Part shown: positions 35,341 through 43,335 of the stretch, in pieces
Position numbering within the stretch: position 1 is the first letter of the stretch
Layout of the letters: each line of letters opens with the position of its first letter
From: Desulfobacula sp964636495
GTDB lineage: Bacteria > Desulfobacterota > Desulfobacteria > Desulfobacterales > Desulfobacteraceae
DNA length: 64,000 nt
Direction of reading: 5' to 3'
Assembly (NCBI GenBank): GCA_964636495.1
Contig: CAZWSL010000002.1
Coordinates: 62,001 to 126,000 of the forward strand
Notes under the pieces: generated by a model
What the model was told of the DNA's origin: nothing
Databases searched by the model: none
The model's input: only the letters and a program-made list of their open reading frames with translations
Translations under genes and position numbers: made by a program

Positions 35341-35600
35341 GGCTTTACCCTGTAATTAAATTGAGATTATGCATAATTACCCAAAGGCTTACCCCCAGGA
35401 AATACTCAAAATATCAATGATACCAGATCAGATATTGATAAAGTTTCTGAAGTTTTGTTAGATCAAAACAAGGCTAATTGAGGAGAGGATTATTTGCATA
35501 CAAGTCCCATATCCAGGAAGGAAGCGTCCTGAAGATTTTCCCTGTTACTGTTTTGAAATAGTTATTGACGACTGACCATATATTTTCCCTTCAGGTCCTA
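35341..35600. other. Spacer between the divergent toxin-antitoxin promoters
   Basis: No gene is supported. A short plus-strand frame ending SEVLLDQNKAN at about 35480 has no start or ribosome binding site and looks like the tail of a lost gene. Confidence 0.4.
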
Positions 35601-35629
35601 TTGACATTCTGTATTCGATCGATTACACT
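35601..35629 (+). promoter_or_regulatory. Promoter-operator of the second toxin-antitoxin pair
   Basis: TTGACA (35601-35606), 17-base spacer, TACACT (35624-35629), then 6 bases to the toxin ATG. The 18-base near-palindrome TGTATTCGATCGATTACA (35610-35627; 16 of 18 positions symmetric) starts 3 bases after the -35. This is the same layout as the first pair, with a different operator core. Confidence 0.65.
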
Positions 35630-35635
35630 ATCCAT

Positions 35636-35932
35636 ATGTATACGGTTAAAACATTACCCGAATTTGACAAATGGCTTAACAGTTTGAAAGACCGCATTAC
35701 GCGGCTTCGATTAAGCCGCCGGCTCGATAAAGCACAACGTGGCAACCTCGGTGATGTAAAACCAGTGGGCGAAGGCGTCTTTGAAATGAGGGAACATTTC
35801 GGTCCAGGCTGGAGAATGTATTATGCAAAGCGACGGGAAACTCTGATCGTAATGCTTGGTGGGGGAGACAAGGCCAACCAGGAGAAAGATATTGCCAAGG
35901 CCAAACAGCGAGAAGCCATTTTGGAGGATTGA
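35636..35932 (+). CDS. RelE/HigB-superfamily toxin, second pair
   Basis: The 98-residue toxin is a homologue of the one at 35.0-35.3 kb: FDKWLNSLKDRITRLRLSRRL, GVFEMREHFGPGWRMYYAKR, and MLGGGDKANQEKDIAKAK correspond segment by segment. The Gp49-like killer family is expected to inhibit translation by mRNA cleavage. The ATG lies 6 bases after the -10 hexamer, with no room for a ribosome binding site, so the transcript is probably leaderless. The antitoxin gene follows after 3 bases. The two pairs point away from each other. Confidence 0.9.
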   Translation: MYTVKTLPEFDKWLNSLKDRITRLRLSRRLDKAQRGNLGDVKPVGEGVFEMREHFGPGWRMYYAKRRETLIVMLGGGDKANQEKDIAKAKQREAILED

Positions 35933-35935
35933 ACC

Positions 35936-36238
35936 ATGAAAAAACGAATTGCCGACCTGCCGGAGTTTGATATGGCCCAGCAGCTTAAAAGCGAAGATGA
36001 CATTGCTGCTTACATCACTATGGTGATTGAAGACGGTGATGCCGCCGAATTGGCCCATGCATTAGGGATAGCTGCCAAGGCTCGTGGCATGAGTGAAGTT
36101 GCCAGATCTACAGGAATAACCCGTGAAGCATTATATAAAGCGCTTAAGCCAAACTCCAAACCTCGATTTGACACGATTAATAAAGTCTGTGCCGCTCTTG
36201 GAGTTCGCTTGGTAGCTCAGCCTGCCAACCCTCATTGA
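35936..36238 (+). CDS. HTH antitoxin, second pair
   Basis: The 100-residue antidote has the family layout: DMAQQLKSEDDIAAYITMVIE for toxin contact, and a helix-turn-helix (MSEVARSTGITREALYKAL, residues about 52-72) followed by SKPRFDTINKVCAALG. It is homologous to the antitoxin of the first pair, though the toxin-binding segments differ enough that cross-neutralisation is uncertain. GGAGG lies 8 bases before the ATG, so antitoxin translation has a strong site while the toxin has none. Confidence 0.9.
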   Translation: MKKRIADLPEFDMAQQLKSEDDIAAYITMVIEDGDAAELAHALGIAAKARGMSEVARSTGITREALYKALKPNSKPRFDTINKVCAALGVRLVAQPANPH

Positions 36239-36511
36239 GGCGAAGACTATCTGCAAAACAAGGCCCGTTTTATAGACAAATGAATACCCAAGACTTTCCT
36301 GTCAGTGGTCCCTTTTGGGCCAAGCTAACAGTTAAGCATTAATCAGAAATCAAAAAATCTTAACGCATCCATATCGGGTTCAAGGATCACCTTTTTTACC
36401 GGTATTGATTTTACAGTTTTCCATGATATCGGAGCAAAACACGGACAGGAAGGTGCGGATTGCTTAATAGCCTGATCTAAAGGCAAATATTCAGTTTATG
36501 GAGGATTAGGG
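36239..36511. other. Non-coding end of the accessory island
   Basis: No gene is supported. A minus-strand frame of about 49 codons (36492-36343, ending LEPDMDALRFFDF) has no start or ribosome site and may be the tail of a decayed gene. Confidence 0.4.
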
Positions 36512-36541
36512 TTGACTTTTATTATTTGAAACATCTATAGA
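36512..36541 (+). promoter_or_regulatory. Predicted promoter of the methylmalonyl-CoA/succinate cluster
   Basis: TTGACT (36512-36517), 18-base spacer, TATAGA (36536-36541), 40 bases before the first ATG of a long plus-strand run. Sequence match only. Confidence 0.45.
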
Positions 36542-36580
36542 TAATCAGTAAAATTATAAATGTTAATCTAGGAGATATAT

Positions 36581-36982
36581 ATGAAAATATTGAAAATTGA
36601 TCATCTTGGTATCGCAGTTTCCAGCATTGATGAAAAAAAGAATTTCTGGATTGATGCAATGGGTCTTCAGATGGAGGGAACAGAAACCGTTAAAGAGCAA
36701 AAAGTTACCACTGCATTTTTACCTGTTGGCGAGAGTGAAGTGGAGCTGCTTGAATCAACATCTGATGATGGTCCAATTGCTAAATATATTGAAAAAAAAG
36801 GTGAGGGAATCCAGCATGTGGCATTCAGGGTGGAAAATATTGAAGAAGCTCTGGCAGAACTTAAAGAGAAAGGGATCCAGCTGATAGACCAGACACCACG
36901 CAAGGGTGCAGGTGGAGCCAGAATTGCCTTTCTACATCCCAAAGCCACTTCAGGAGTATTAGTTGAACTGTGTGAAAGATAA
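36581..36982 (+). CDS. mce: Methylmalonyl-CoA epimerase
   Basis: The 133-residue enzyme interconverts the (S) and (R) forms of methylmalonyl-CoA. It belongs to the vicinal-oxygen-chelate fold: a first metal His in IDHLGIAVSS (residue 7), a central GIQHVAFRVENIEEA, and the C-terminal VLVELCE bearing the Glu ligand. Length is normal for bacterial epimerases. AGGAG precedes the ATG. It is the first gene of the cluster and the mutase that uses its product follows 90 bases on. Confidence 0.95.
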   Translation: MKILKIDHLGIAVSSIDEKKNFWIDAMGLQMEGTETVKEQKVTTAFLPVGESEVELLESTSDDGPIAKYIEKKGEGIQHVAFRVENIEEALAELKEKGIQLIDQTPRKGAGGARIAFLHPKATSGVLVELCER

Positions 36983-37072
36983 ATAATAAAGAGATGAAAA
37001 ATACTCTGTTGATCATTATTTTACCACTATACAGCATTTCTCAATGCTTTTATATAAGATCGGAGGATAGGT

Positions 37073-39187
37073 ATGTCACATATCAGTAAATGGAATGAGC
37101 TTGCAGAAAAACAGTTAAGGGGAAAACCTCTTGAATCTTTAACCCGGAAAACCCCGGAAGGGATTGATATAAAACCCCTTTATACGTCTGAAGACCTGAG
37201 AAGTGTGGAGTTTATAGATAATCTGCCCGGATTTGAACCATTTGTCAGGGGACCCATGGCAACGATGTATGCAGGACGTCCCTGGACAATAAGGCAGTAT
37301 GCAGGATTCTCAACTGCAAAAGAGTCCAATGCCTTTTATCGGAAAAATCTTGCAGCCGGTCAGAAAGGCCTCTCTGTAGCCTTTGATCTTGCCACCCACA
37401 GGGGCTATGATTCCGACCATGCAAGGGTTGCAGGAGATGTTGGAAAAGCGGGTGTTGCAATTGATTCTGTGGAAGATATGAAAATCCTGTTTGATCAGAT
37501 TCCACTGGACCAGATGTCGGTTTCCATGACAATGAATGGTGCTGTCCTGCCTATCCTTGCAGGCTATATCGTTGCTGCAGAAGAGCAGGGTGTTAAACAT
37601 GAACAGCTTATGGGAACGATCCAGAATGATATTTTAAAAGAGTATCTGACCCGTAACACATATATTTATCCGCCAACCCCTTCAATGAGAATTATTTCAG
37701 ACATTATAGGATTCTGTTCTGATAACATGCCGAAATTTAACACCATCAGCATAAGCGGTTATCACATCATGGAAGCGGGTGCCGACTCTGTTCTGCAGGC
37801 AGCGTTTACCCTTGCTGACGGTCTTGAATATGTCAGGGCTGCTTTAAGTACAGGTCTTGATATTGATAAATTTGCACCCAGACTCTCCTTCTTTTTTGGA
37901 ATCGGAATGAATTTTTTCATGGATATAGCCATGCTCAGGGCTGCCAGATTCTTATGGGCAGAGCTGATGGATCAGTTTAATCCGAAAAATCCAAAATCGA
38001 AAATGCTTAGAACCCACTGCCAGACCTCTGGCTGGAGTCTGACCCAGCAGGATCCCTATAACAATGTAGTAAGAACCACCCTTGAGTGTCTGTCAGCAGT
38101 TCTTGGCGGAACCCAGAGCCTGCATACCAACTCCTTTGATGAAGCAGTGGGGCTGCCAACTGAGTTATCTGCAAGGATTTCAAGAAACACACAGATTATC
38201 GTGCAGGAAGAATCCCATATATGTGATGTTGTAGATCCCCTTGGAGGGTCATATTATGTTGAGAGCCTGACCCAGAATATTATTGATGAAGTCAGAAAAA
38301 TTTTAAAGGAGATCGAAGAGCTTGGTGGTATGGCAAAGGCAATTGAATCCGGTATGCCAAAGATGAGAATTGAAGAGGTGTCGGCCCGGCGCCAGGCAAG
38401 GATTGATCAGGGGGAAGATGTAATTGTAGGAGTGAATAAATATAAGATTGAAGATGAAGTTCCAATTGATGTGCGTGAAGTTTCAGAAGGCATCAGGGAA
38501 GAGCAGGTGGCAAGGCTCGACAAGATTAAAAAAGAGAGGGATAACGATTTTGTAAAGAAAACCCTGGATGATATAACAGAGGCGTGTGAATCAGGTGACA
38601 ACCTTCTTGCAGCCTGTCTTCCTGCTGTAAGGGCAAGGGCAACAGTAGGAGAGATTTCAGATGCCATGGAAAAAGTGTTTACCCGGTTTGTTGCCACCAC
38701 CCAGTGTATTTCAGGTGTATATGCTCAGGAGAGTTCTGATACAGCCATGATAGATTCATTGAGAAAACGGTGTGATGAATTTGAGAAGAAAACCGGACGA
38801 AGGCCGAGAATCCTGCTCTCAAAAATGGGACAGGACGGACATGACAGGGGTGTCAAAGTAATTGCAACTGCCTATGCTGATTTTGGTTTTGACGTTGATC
38901 TGGGTCCCATGTTCCAGACACCAAAAGAGGCGGCCATGATGGCTGTTGAAAATGATGTTCATGTTGTAGGAGTGTCAAGCCTTGCAGCCGGTCATAAAAC
39001 ACTGGTGCCGCAAGTGGTGGAAGAGTTGAAAAAAGAGGATGCTTCTGATATTAAAGTCGTTGTTGGCGGTATCATTCCTCCAGGTGATTATGAGTTTTTG
39101 AAACAAGCAGGTGCTGCAGAAATTTTTGGACCTGGAACAGTGGTTACAGAATCTGCCAATAGAACATTAAATATCATAGGTGCATAA
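37073..39187 (+). CDS. mcm: Adenosylcobalamin-dependent methylmalonyl-CoA mutase
   Basis: The 704-residue single-chain mutase interconverts (R)-methylmalonyl-CoA and succinyl-CoA. The TIM-barrel catalytic domain fills residues 1-540 with typical RPWTIRQYAGFSTAKESNAF and VAFDLATHRGYDSDH. The C-terminal cobalamin domain has the D-x-H-x-x-G motif in GQDGHDRGVKV (Asp588, His590), His being the lower cobalt ligand. Such full-length catalytic chains act as homodimers or pair with a small inactive subunit, which is absent here. A strong GGAGG precedes the ATG. The MeaB chaperone gene follows after 5 bases. Confidence 0.97.
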   Translation: MSHISKWNELAEKQLRGKPLESLTRKTPEGIDIKPLYTSEDLRSVEFIDNLPGFEPFVRGPMATMYAGRPWTIRQYAGFSTAKESNAFYRKNLAAGQKGLSVAFDLATHRGYDSDHARVAGDVGKAGVAIDSVEDMKILFDQIPLDQMSVSMTMNGAVLPILAGYIVAAEEQGVKHEQLMGTIQNDILKEYLTRNTYIYPPTPSMRIISDIIGFCSDNMPKFNTISISGYHIMEAGADSVLQAAFTLADGLEYVRAALSTGLDIDKFAPRLSFFFGIGMNFFMDIAMLRAARFLWAELMDQFNPKNPKSKMLRTHCQTSGWSLTQQDPYNNVVRTTLECLSAVLGGTQSLHTNSFDEAVGLPTELSARISRNTQIIVQEESHICDVVDPLGGSYYVESLTQNIIDEVRKILKEIEELGGMAKAIESGMPKMRIEEVSARRQARIDQGEDVIVGVNKYKIEDEVPIDVREVSEGIREEQVARLDKIKKERDNDFVKKTLDDITEACESGDNLLAACLPAVRARATVGEISDAMEKVFTRFVATTQCISGVYAQESSDTAMIDSLRKRCDEFEKKTGRRPRILLSKMGQDGHDRGVKVIATAYADFGFDVDLGPMFQTPKEAAMMAVENDVHVVGVSSLAAGHKTLVPQVVEELKKEDASDIKVVVGGIIPPGDYEFLKQAGAAEIFGPGTVVTESANRTLNIIGA

Positions 39188-39192
39188 AAATT

Positions 39193-40167
39193 ATGGCGGA
39201 CAATGACCCTGACTCTTTTGTCCAGGGGATTTTAAATGGCAATCGCCGTATGATTGCCAAAACAATAACTCTGATTGAAAGCAGGCTTAAAGCGCATCAG
39301 ATCATCGCATTCAAGGTGATGGAAAAGATTCTGCCCCATACGGGGAGAAGTATCCGGCTCGGTATAACCGGTGTGCCAGGGGTTGGTAAAAGTACCTTTA
39401 TTGAGAATCTCGGTGTTGCCCTTGCCGACTCCGGCCATAAAGTGGCTGTTCTGGCTGTTGATCCCTCAAGCCGGAGAAGCAGAGGATCTATCCTTGGAGA
39501 TAAGACAAGGATGGAAAAGCTCAGTGCCCATGAAAATGCTTTTATCCGACCGTCTCCTGCCGGTGAAACCCTTGGCGGTGTTGCAGCCAGAACAAGAGAG
39601 ATCATGCTGATATGCGAGGCAGCCGGTTTTGATGTTATACTGGTTGAAACTGTTGGTGTGGGACAATCAGAGACAACTGTCTCTTTAATGGTGGATTTTT
39701 TTCTGGTACTGATGATAGCAGGAGCAGGAGATGAACTTCAGGGTATTAAAAAAGGGGTTCTGGAACTTGCAGATGCCATTGCCATTAACAAGGCAGATGG
39801 AGATAACCTCACTGCAGTTAAAAAGGCAAAAAGGGATCTGGAATATGCCATGCACCTGATGCAGCCGGAATCTTCAACCTGGTCCACACCTGTTCTGACC
39901 TGTTCCTCTGTGACTGAGGACGGTACAAAAGATATATGGAAGACCATACTTGACCATAATCAAAAATTTAAAGAAACCGGAGAGTTTGATCAGAGAAGAA
40001 AGAGCCAGTCCCTTGAGTGGATGTGGACACTTGTTGACGAAGGTTTGAAACAGCGGTTCAGGCGTAATAAAAAAATCAACAGTAAAATTCCTGGTATCTC
40101 CCATATGGTTGAAAATGATGAGATTTCACCTTCAGCAGCAGCAGACAAACTGTTGTCTTATCTATAG
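39193..40167 (+). CDS. meaB: MeaB-type GTPase chaperone of methylmalonyl-CoA mutase
   Basis: The 324-residue G3E GTPase (once called ArgK) gates cobalamin loading and protects the mutase from inactivation. The P-loop GVPGVGKST is at about residue 60. The Mg-binding and switch blocks are VLAVDPSSRRSRGSILGDKTRM and ETVGVGQSETTV, and the base-specific NKADG is near residue 198. The C-terminal helical dimerisation arm is present. It lies 5 bases after the mutase gene, the usual arrangement. Confidence 0.95.
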   Translation: MADNDPDSFVQGILNGNRRMIAKTITLIESRLKAHQIIAFKVMEKILPHTGRSIRLGITGVPGVGKSTFIENLGVALADSGHKVAVLAVDPSSRRSRGSILGDKTRMEKLSAHENAFIRPSPAGETLGGVAARTREIMLICEAAGFDVILVETVGVGQSETTVSLMVDFFLVLMIAGAGDELQGIKKGVLELADAIAINKADGDNLTAVKKAKRDLEYAMHLMQPESSTWSTPVLTCSSVTEDGTKDIWKTILDHNQKFKETGEFDQRRKSQSLEWMWTLVDEGLKQRFRRNKKINSKIPGISHMVENDEISPSAAADKLLSYL

Positions 40168-40232
40168 AGACAGATCAGGGGAGCATGTAACTGAAAAAAG
40201 ATGAATAACAGATAAACAGATAAGGATAAAAA

Positions 40233-41393
40233 ATGAAAATACATGAATATCAGGCAAAGGAGTTGTTCAGACTATACCATATTCCTGTTCCTGAAGGAAA
40301 AGTGGCTTTTTCTGTTGAAGAAGCCAAAAAAAATGCCGGAGATCTTGGTGATTTTCCAGTGGTGGTCAAAGCCCAGATTCATGCCGGTGGGAGAGGAAAG
40401 GGAGGCGGAGTAAAACTGGCAGCCTCCATGGAGGAGGTTGAAACACATGCCGGTGAGATTCTTGGCATGACCCTTGTTACGCACCAGACAGGTGCAGAAG
40501 GAAGAGTGGTTAAAAAACTGTTAATTGAAGCAGGGCAGAAAATTGAAAAAGAATTTTATTTAAGTCTTCTTGTGGACAGGGCAACTGCCTCCATCGTTAT
40601 CATGGCAAGCCGTGACGGGGGAATGGATATTGAGGAAGTTGCTGCCAAAACACCGGATCGGATAATAAAAGTACACGTTGACCCTTTAATGGGAATCCAG
40701 GGTTATCAGCTGCGGCAGGTAGGATTCGGCCTTGGGCTGCCGCCTGCTGCCATGAAACAGTTTTCAGGGCTTTTATCCAATCTTTATAAACTCTTTACAG
40801 CCAAAGACTGCTCTCTTCTGGAAATCAATCCTCTGATTTTAACTTCCGATGATGAGGTTATTGCTCTGGATGCAAAAATGGATTTTGACTCAAATGCGCT
40901 TTACCGCCAGAGGGATCTCATTGAGTTGAGGGATTTTGATGAAGAGGACTCTCTTGAAGTTGAAGCGTCAAAATATAATCTGAACTATATAAATCTTGAT
41001 GGCAATGTTGGTAATATTGTAAATGGTGCCGGCCTTGCCATGGCAACCATGGATATCATAAAAAATGCCGGAGCCACACCGGCAAATTTCATGGATGTGG
41101 GTGGGGGCGCATCTTCAGAACAGGTTGAAAATGCATTCAGGATTATTCTGGCTGATAAAAAGGTGAAAGCTGTGTTGATTAATATATTCGGCGGTATCCT
41201 GCGGTGCGACAATTTTGCCAGGGGTGTTGTGGATGCAGCAGAAAAAACCGGTATCACTATTCCTGTTGTTGTCCGGATGGAAGGTACGAATGTGGAAGAG
41301 GGCAAAAAGATTTTAGATGATGCCGACCTTGGTTTGACAAGTGCTGCTGATCTTACTGATGCTGCCAGAAAAATTGCAGCATCTGTAAATTAA
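40233..41393 (+). CDS. sucC: Succinyl-CoA synthetase, beta subunit
   Basis: The 386-residue ATP-grasp subunit binds nucleotide and succinate. It begins MKIHEYQAKELFRLYHIPVP. It includes the lysine/glycine loop VVKAQIHAGGRGKGGGVKL and ends with the CoA-ligase part (NIFGGILRCDNFARGVV). Length matches E. coli SucC. With the alpha subunit it interconverts succinyl-CoA and succinate, with synthesis or use of ATP or GTP. AAGGA lies before the ATG; sucD begins 11 bases after the stop. Confidence 0.97.
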   Translation: MKIHEYQAKELFRLYHIPVPEGKVAFSVEEAKKNAGDLGDFPVVVKAQIHAGGRGKGGGVKLAASMEEVETHAGEILGMTLVTHQTGAEGRVVKKLLIEAGQKIEKEFYLSLLVDRATASIVIMASRDGGMDIEEVAAKTPDRIIKVHVDPLMGIQGYQLRQVGFGLGLPPAAMKQFSGLLSNLYKLFTAKDCSLLEINPLILTSDDEVIALDAKMDFDSNALYRQRDLIELRDFDEEDSLEVEASKYNLNYINLDGNVGNIVNGAGLAMATMDIIKNAGATPANFMDVGGGASSEQVENAFRIILADKKVKAVLINIFGGILRCDNFARGVVDAAEKTGITIPVVVRMEGTNVEEGKKILDDADLGLTSAADLTDAARKIAASVN

Positions 41394-41404
41394 GGAGAGT
41401 AAAA

Positions 41405-42271
41405 GTGAGTATATATGTAAATAGAGAGACAAAGGTTGTTGTCCAGGGTATAACCGGTAATGAAGGTTCTTTCCATGCAAGGGCCTGTCTGGAATATGGT
41501 ACGGATATTGTTGCAGGGGTAACACCGGGTAAAGGCGGACAGAAGATGGATGATGTCCCGGTATTCAATACGGTTAAAGAGGCGGTTAAGGAGACAGGGG
41601 CTGATACCTCTCTTATTTTTGTACCGCCGCCTTTTGGAGCAGATGCCATTATGGAGGCTGCTGATTCAGGTGTTAAGCTGATTGTAGCTATAACAGAAGG
41701 ACTGCCTGTTTTTGATATGGTTAAAGTTAAACATTTCCTTGTCACAAAACAGTGTCGTCTTATCGGTCCTAACTGCCCGGGTATTATCACACCTGAAGAG
41801 AGCAAGGTGGGTATTATGCCTGGCTGGATACATAAAAAGGGAGATATTGGTGTTATTTCACGCTCAGGAACCCTCACCTATGAAGTTGTTGACCAGTTGA
41901 CAAAGCTTGGGATGGGTCAATCCACATGTATTGGTATTGGCGGTGATCCTGTGAATGGCACGAATTTCATTGACGTTCTTGAAGCTTTTGAAAAAGATGA
42001 TGAAACAAGGGCAGTTGTCATGGTTGGTGAAATAGGCGGAAGTGCAGAAGAGGAGGCAGCCGTTTATATAAGAGAAAATCTGACAAAACCGGTTGTAGGG
42101 TTTATTTCAGGACTTACAGCACCTCCAGGCAGAAGAATGGGACATGCCGGAGCCATTATTTCCGGTTCCAGTGGCACAGGTGCTGCTAAAGTAAAAGCGT
42201 TTAAAGAAAATGGCATTCATGTTTGTGAAAATCTTGGCCAGATCGGTCAGATCTGCAAAGATGTTTTTTAA
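41405..42271 (+). CDS. sucD: Succinyl-CoA synthetase, alpha subunit
   Basis: The 288-residue subunit binds CoA and carries the phosphohistidine. It has VQGITGNEGSFHARACLEYG for CoA binding, GPNCPGIITPEE, SRSGTLTYEVV, and GRRMGHAGAIISGSSGT, where the His of GHAG is phosphorylated. The start is GTG with GGAGAG 8 bases upstream. It completes the enzyme with sucC. Its position before the fumarate reductase genes follows the pathway order. Confidence 0.97.
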   Translation: MSIYVNRETKVVVQGITGNEGSFHARACLEYGTDIVAGVTPGKGGQKMDDVPVFNTVKEAVKETGADTSLIFVPPPFGADAIMEAADSGVKLIVAITEGLPVFDMVKVKHFLVTKQCRLIGPNCPGIITPEESKVGIMPGWIHKKGDIGVISRSGTLTYEVVDQLTKLGMGQSTCIGIGGDPVNGTNFIDVLEAFEKDDETRAVVMVGEIGGSAEEEAAVYIRENLTKPVVGFISGLTAPPGRRMGHAGAIISGSSGTGAAKVKAFKENGIHVCENLGQIGQICKDVF

Positions 42272-42366
42272 TTGGATAAAATATTTACTTATCCTTCCAG
42301 TGTAATGAAGATATCCTGGAACACGATTAAGTAAAAACCTTATATGAAATAAGGAGGTTAGAAAAA

Positions 42367-43335
42367 TTGAATAGTTTTATTATGGAATCAACAGAAAAAA
42401 AGAGCAGAATACCTGCAAGGCTTGATTTTGCCCAGAGTGGAACAGGTCTGATTCTCGGGCTGTTCATGTGGGTGCATATGCTGCTTGTGAGCAGTATTAT
42501 ACTTGGAAAGGGTGCTTTTAATTTTGTGGCCAAAACCATGGAGCTCGCCTTTTTATCGGATAGCGGGCACGGTTTTCCCATAGCCGTTTTTATAGCCGTA
42601 TTTATTATATTTTCACTCTTTATCATCCATGCACTGCTTGGTATCAGAAAATTTCCAATTTCCTGGAAGCAGCACAGGATTATCAGGGACCAGATGCAGA
42701 TGATGAAGCATTCAGATACAAATCTGTGGTATGTCCAGGTGGTTACAGGATTTATAATGTTTTTTGCCGGCTCTGTTCATCTCTATATCATGCTTACAAA
42801 TCCAGGTTCCATTGATCCCTATCTCTCTGCAGATAGAATTGTTTCAGGCAATATGTGGGCTGTCTATGCTGTCCTTCTGCTGTGTGTTGAACTTCACGGA
42901 ACAATAGGACTATACAGGCTTTGCATGAAGTGGGGATGGTTTGCAGGCAAAGATGCCAGAAAATCGAGGCAGAAACTGAAAACGCTTAAAAATAAACTCA
43001 CTATATTCTTTTTAAGTATAGGCATTCTTGCGCTTCTGGTATTTATTGTTATTGGAATCAGACACAAGGATAAAGCAGGTCAGAGATATGACAGCCATAC
43101 TGCTTCTGTGGAAACAGGACACTCTGTAACTGATAATGAAGTTTCCGGAATTAACGAGACAACATCAAAGAAGCCTGTTGAAGCAGAAAATCAGGATGCA
43201 GAATTATCTGAAACGGTATTAGAAAAAACTGATCCAGCAGTATTAACGGCTGAAACCGGAAAAGTATCAGAGAAAAAACATGAGCTCGCAAAACATAAAT
43301 CAGAAGAGAAAAACCATGAAGCAGAGGTACATTAA
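42367..43335 (+). CDS. frdC: Succinate:quinone oxidoreductase/fumarate reductase diheme cytochrome b subunit with long C-terminal extension
   Basis: The 322-residue membrane anchor passes electrons between quinone and FrdB. Five membrane spans are visible between residues 20 and 230. Histidines in WVHMLL, IIHALLG, VHLYIM and ELHGTIG are placed to bind two b hemes, as in Wolinella FrdC. After the last span about 85 charged residues follow, rich in Glu, Lys, Thr and His, which family members of about 255 residues lack. A TTG start at 42367 is favoured because AGGAGG lies 9 bases before it; the first ATG (42382) is 24 bases away. frdA begins immediately after the stop. Confidence 0.92.
   Translation: MNSFIMESTEKKSRIPARLDFAQSGTGLILGLFMWVHMLLVSSIILGKGAFNFVAKTMELAFLSDSGHGFPIAVFIAVFIIFSLFIIHALLGIRKFPISWKQHRIIRDQMQMMKHSDTNLWYVQVVTGFIMFFAGSVHLYIMLTNPGSIDPYLSADRIVSGNMWAVYAVLLLCVELHGTIGLYRLCMKWGWFAGKDARKSRQKLKTLKNKLTIFFLSIGILALLVFIVIGIRHKDKAGQRYDSHTASVETGHSVTDNEVSGINETTSKKPVEAENQDAELSETVLEKTDPAVLTAETGKVSEKKHELAKHKSEEKNHEAEVH

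Noticed and set aside
35377..35480. Plus-strand frame ending SEVLLDQNKAN between the toxin-antitoxin promoters.
   Set aside because: It lacks a start and ribosome site and has no recognisable family; probably a remnant or chance.
36343..36492. Minus-strand frame of about 49 codons ending LEPDMDALRFFDF.
   Set aside because: It has no acceptable start codon context or ribosome site and ends in non-coding island DNA. At best it is the tail of a decayed gene.
41353..41877. A 174-codon minus-strand frame inside sucD.
   Set aside because: Antisense shadow of a well-conserved gene; Pro/Ser/Thr-rich composition without domain.
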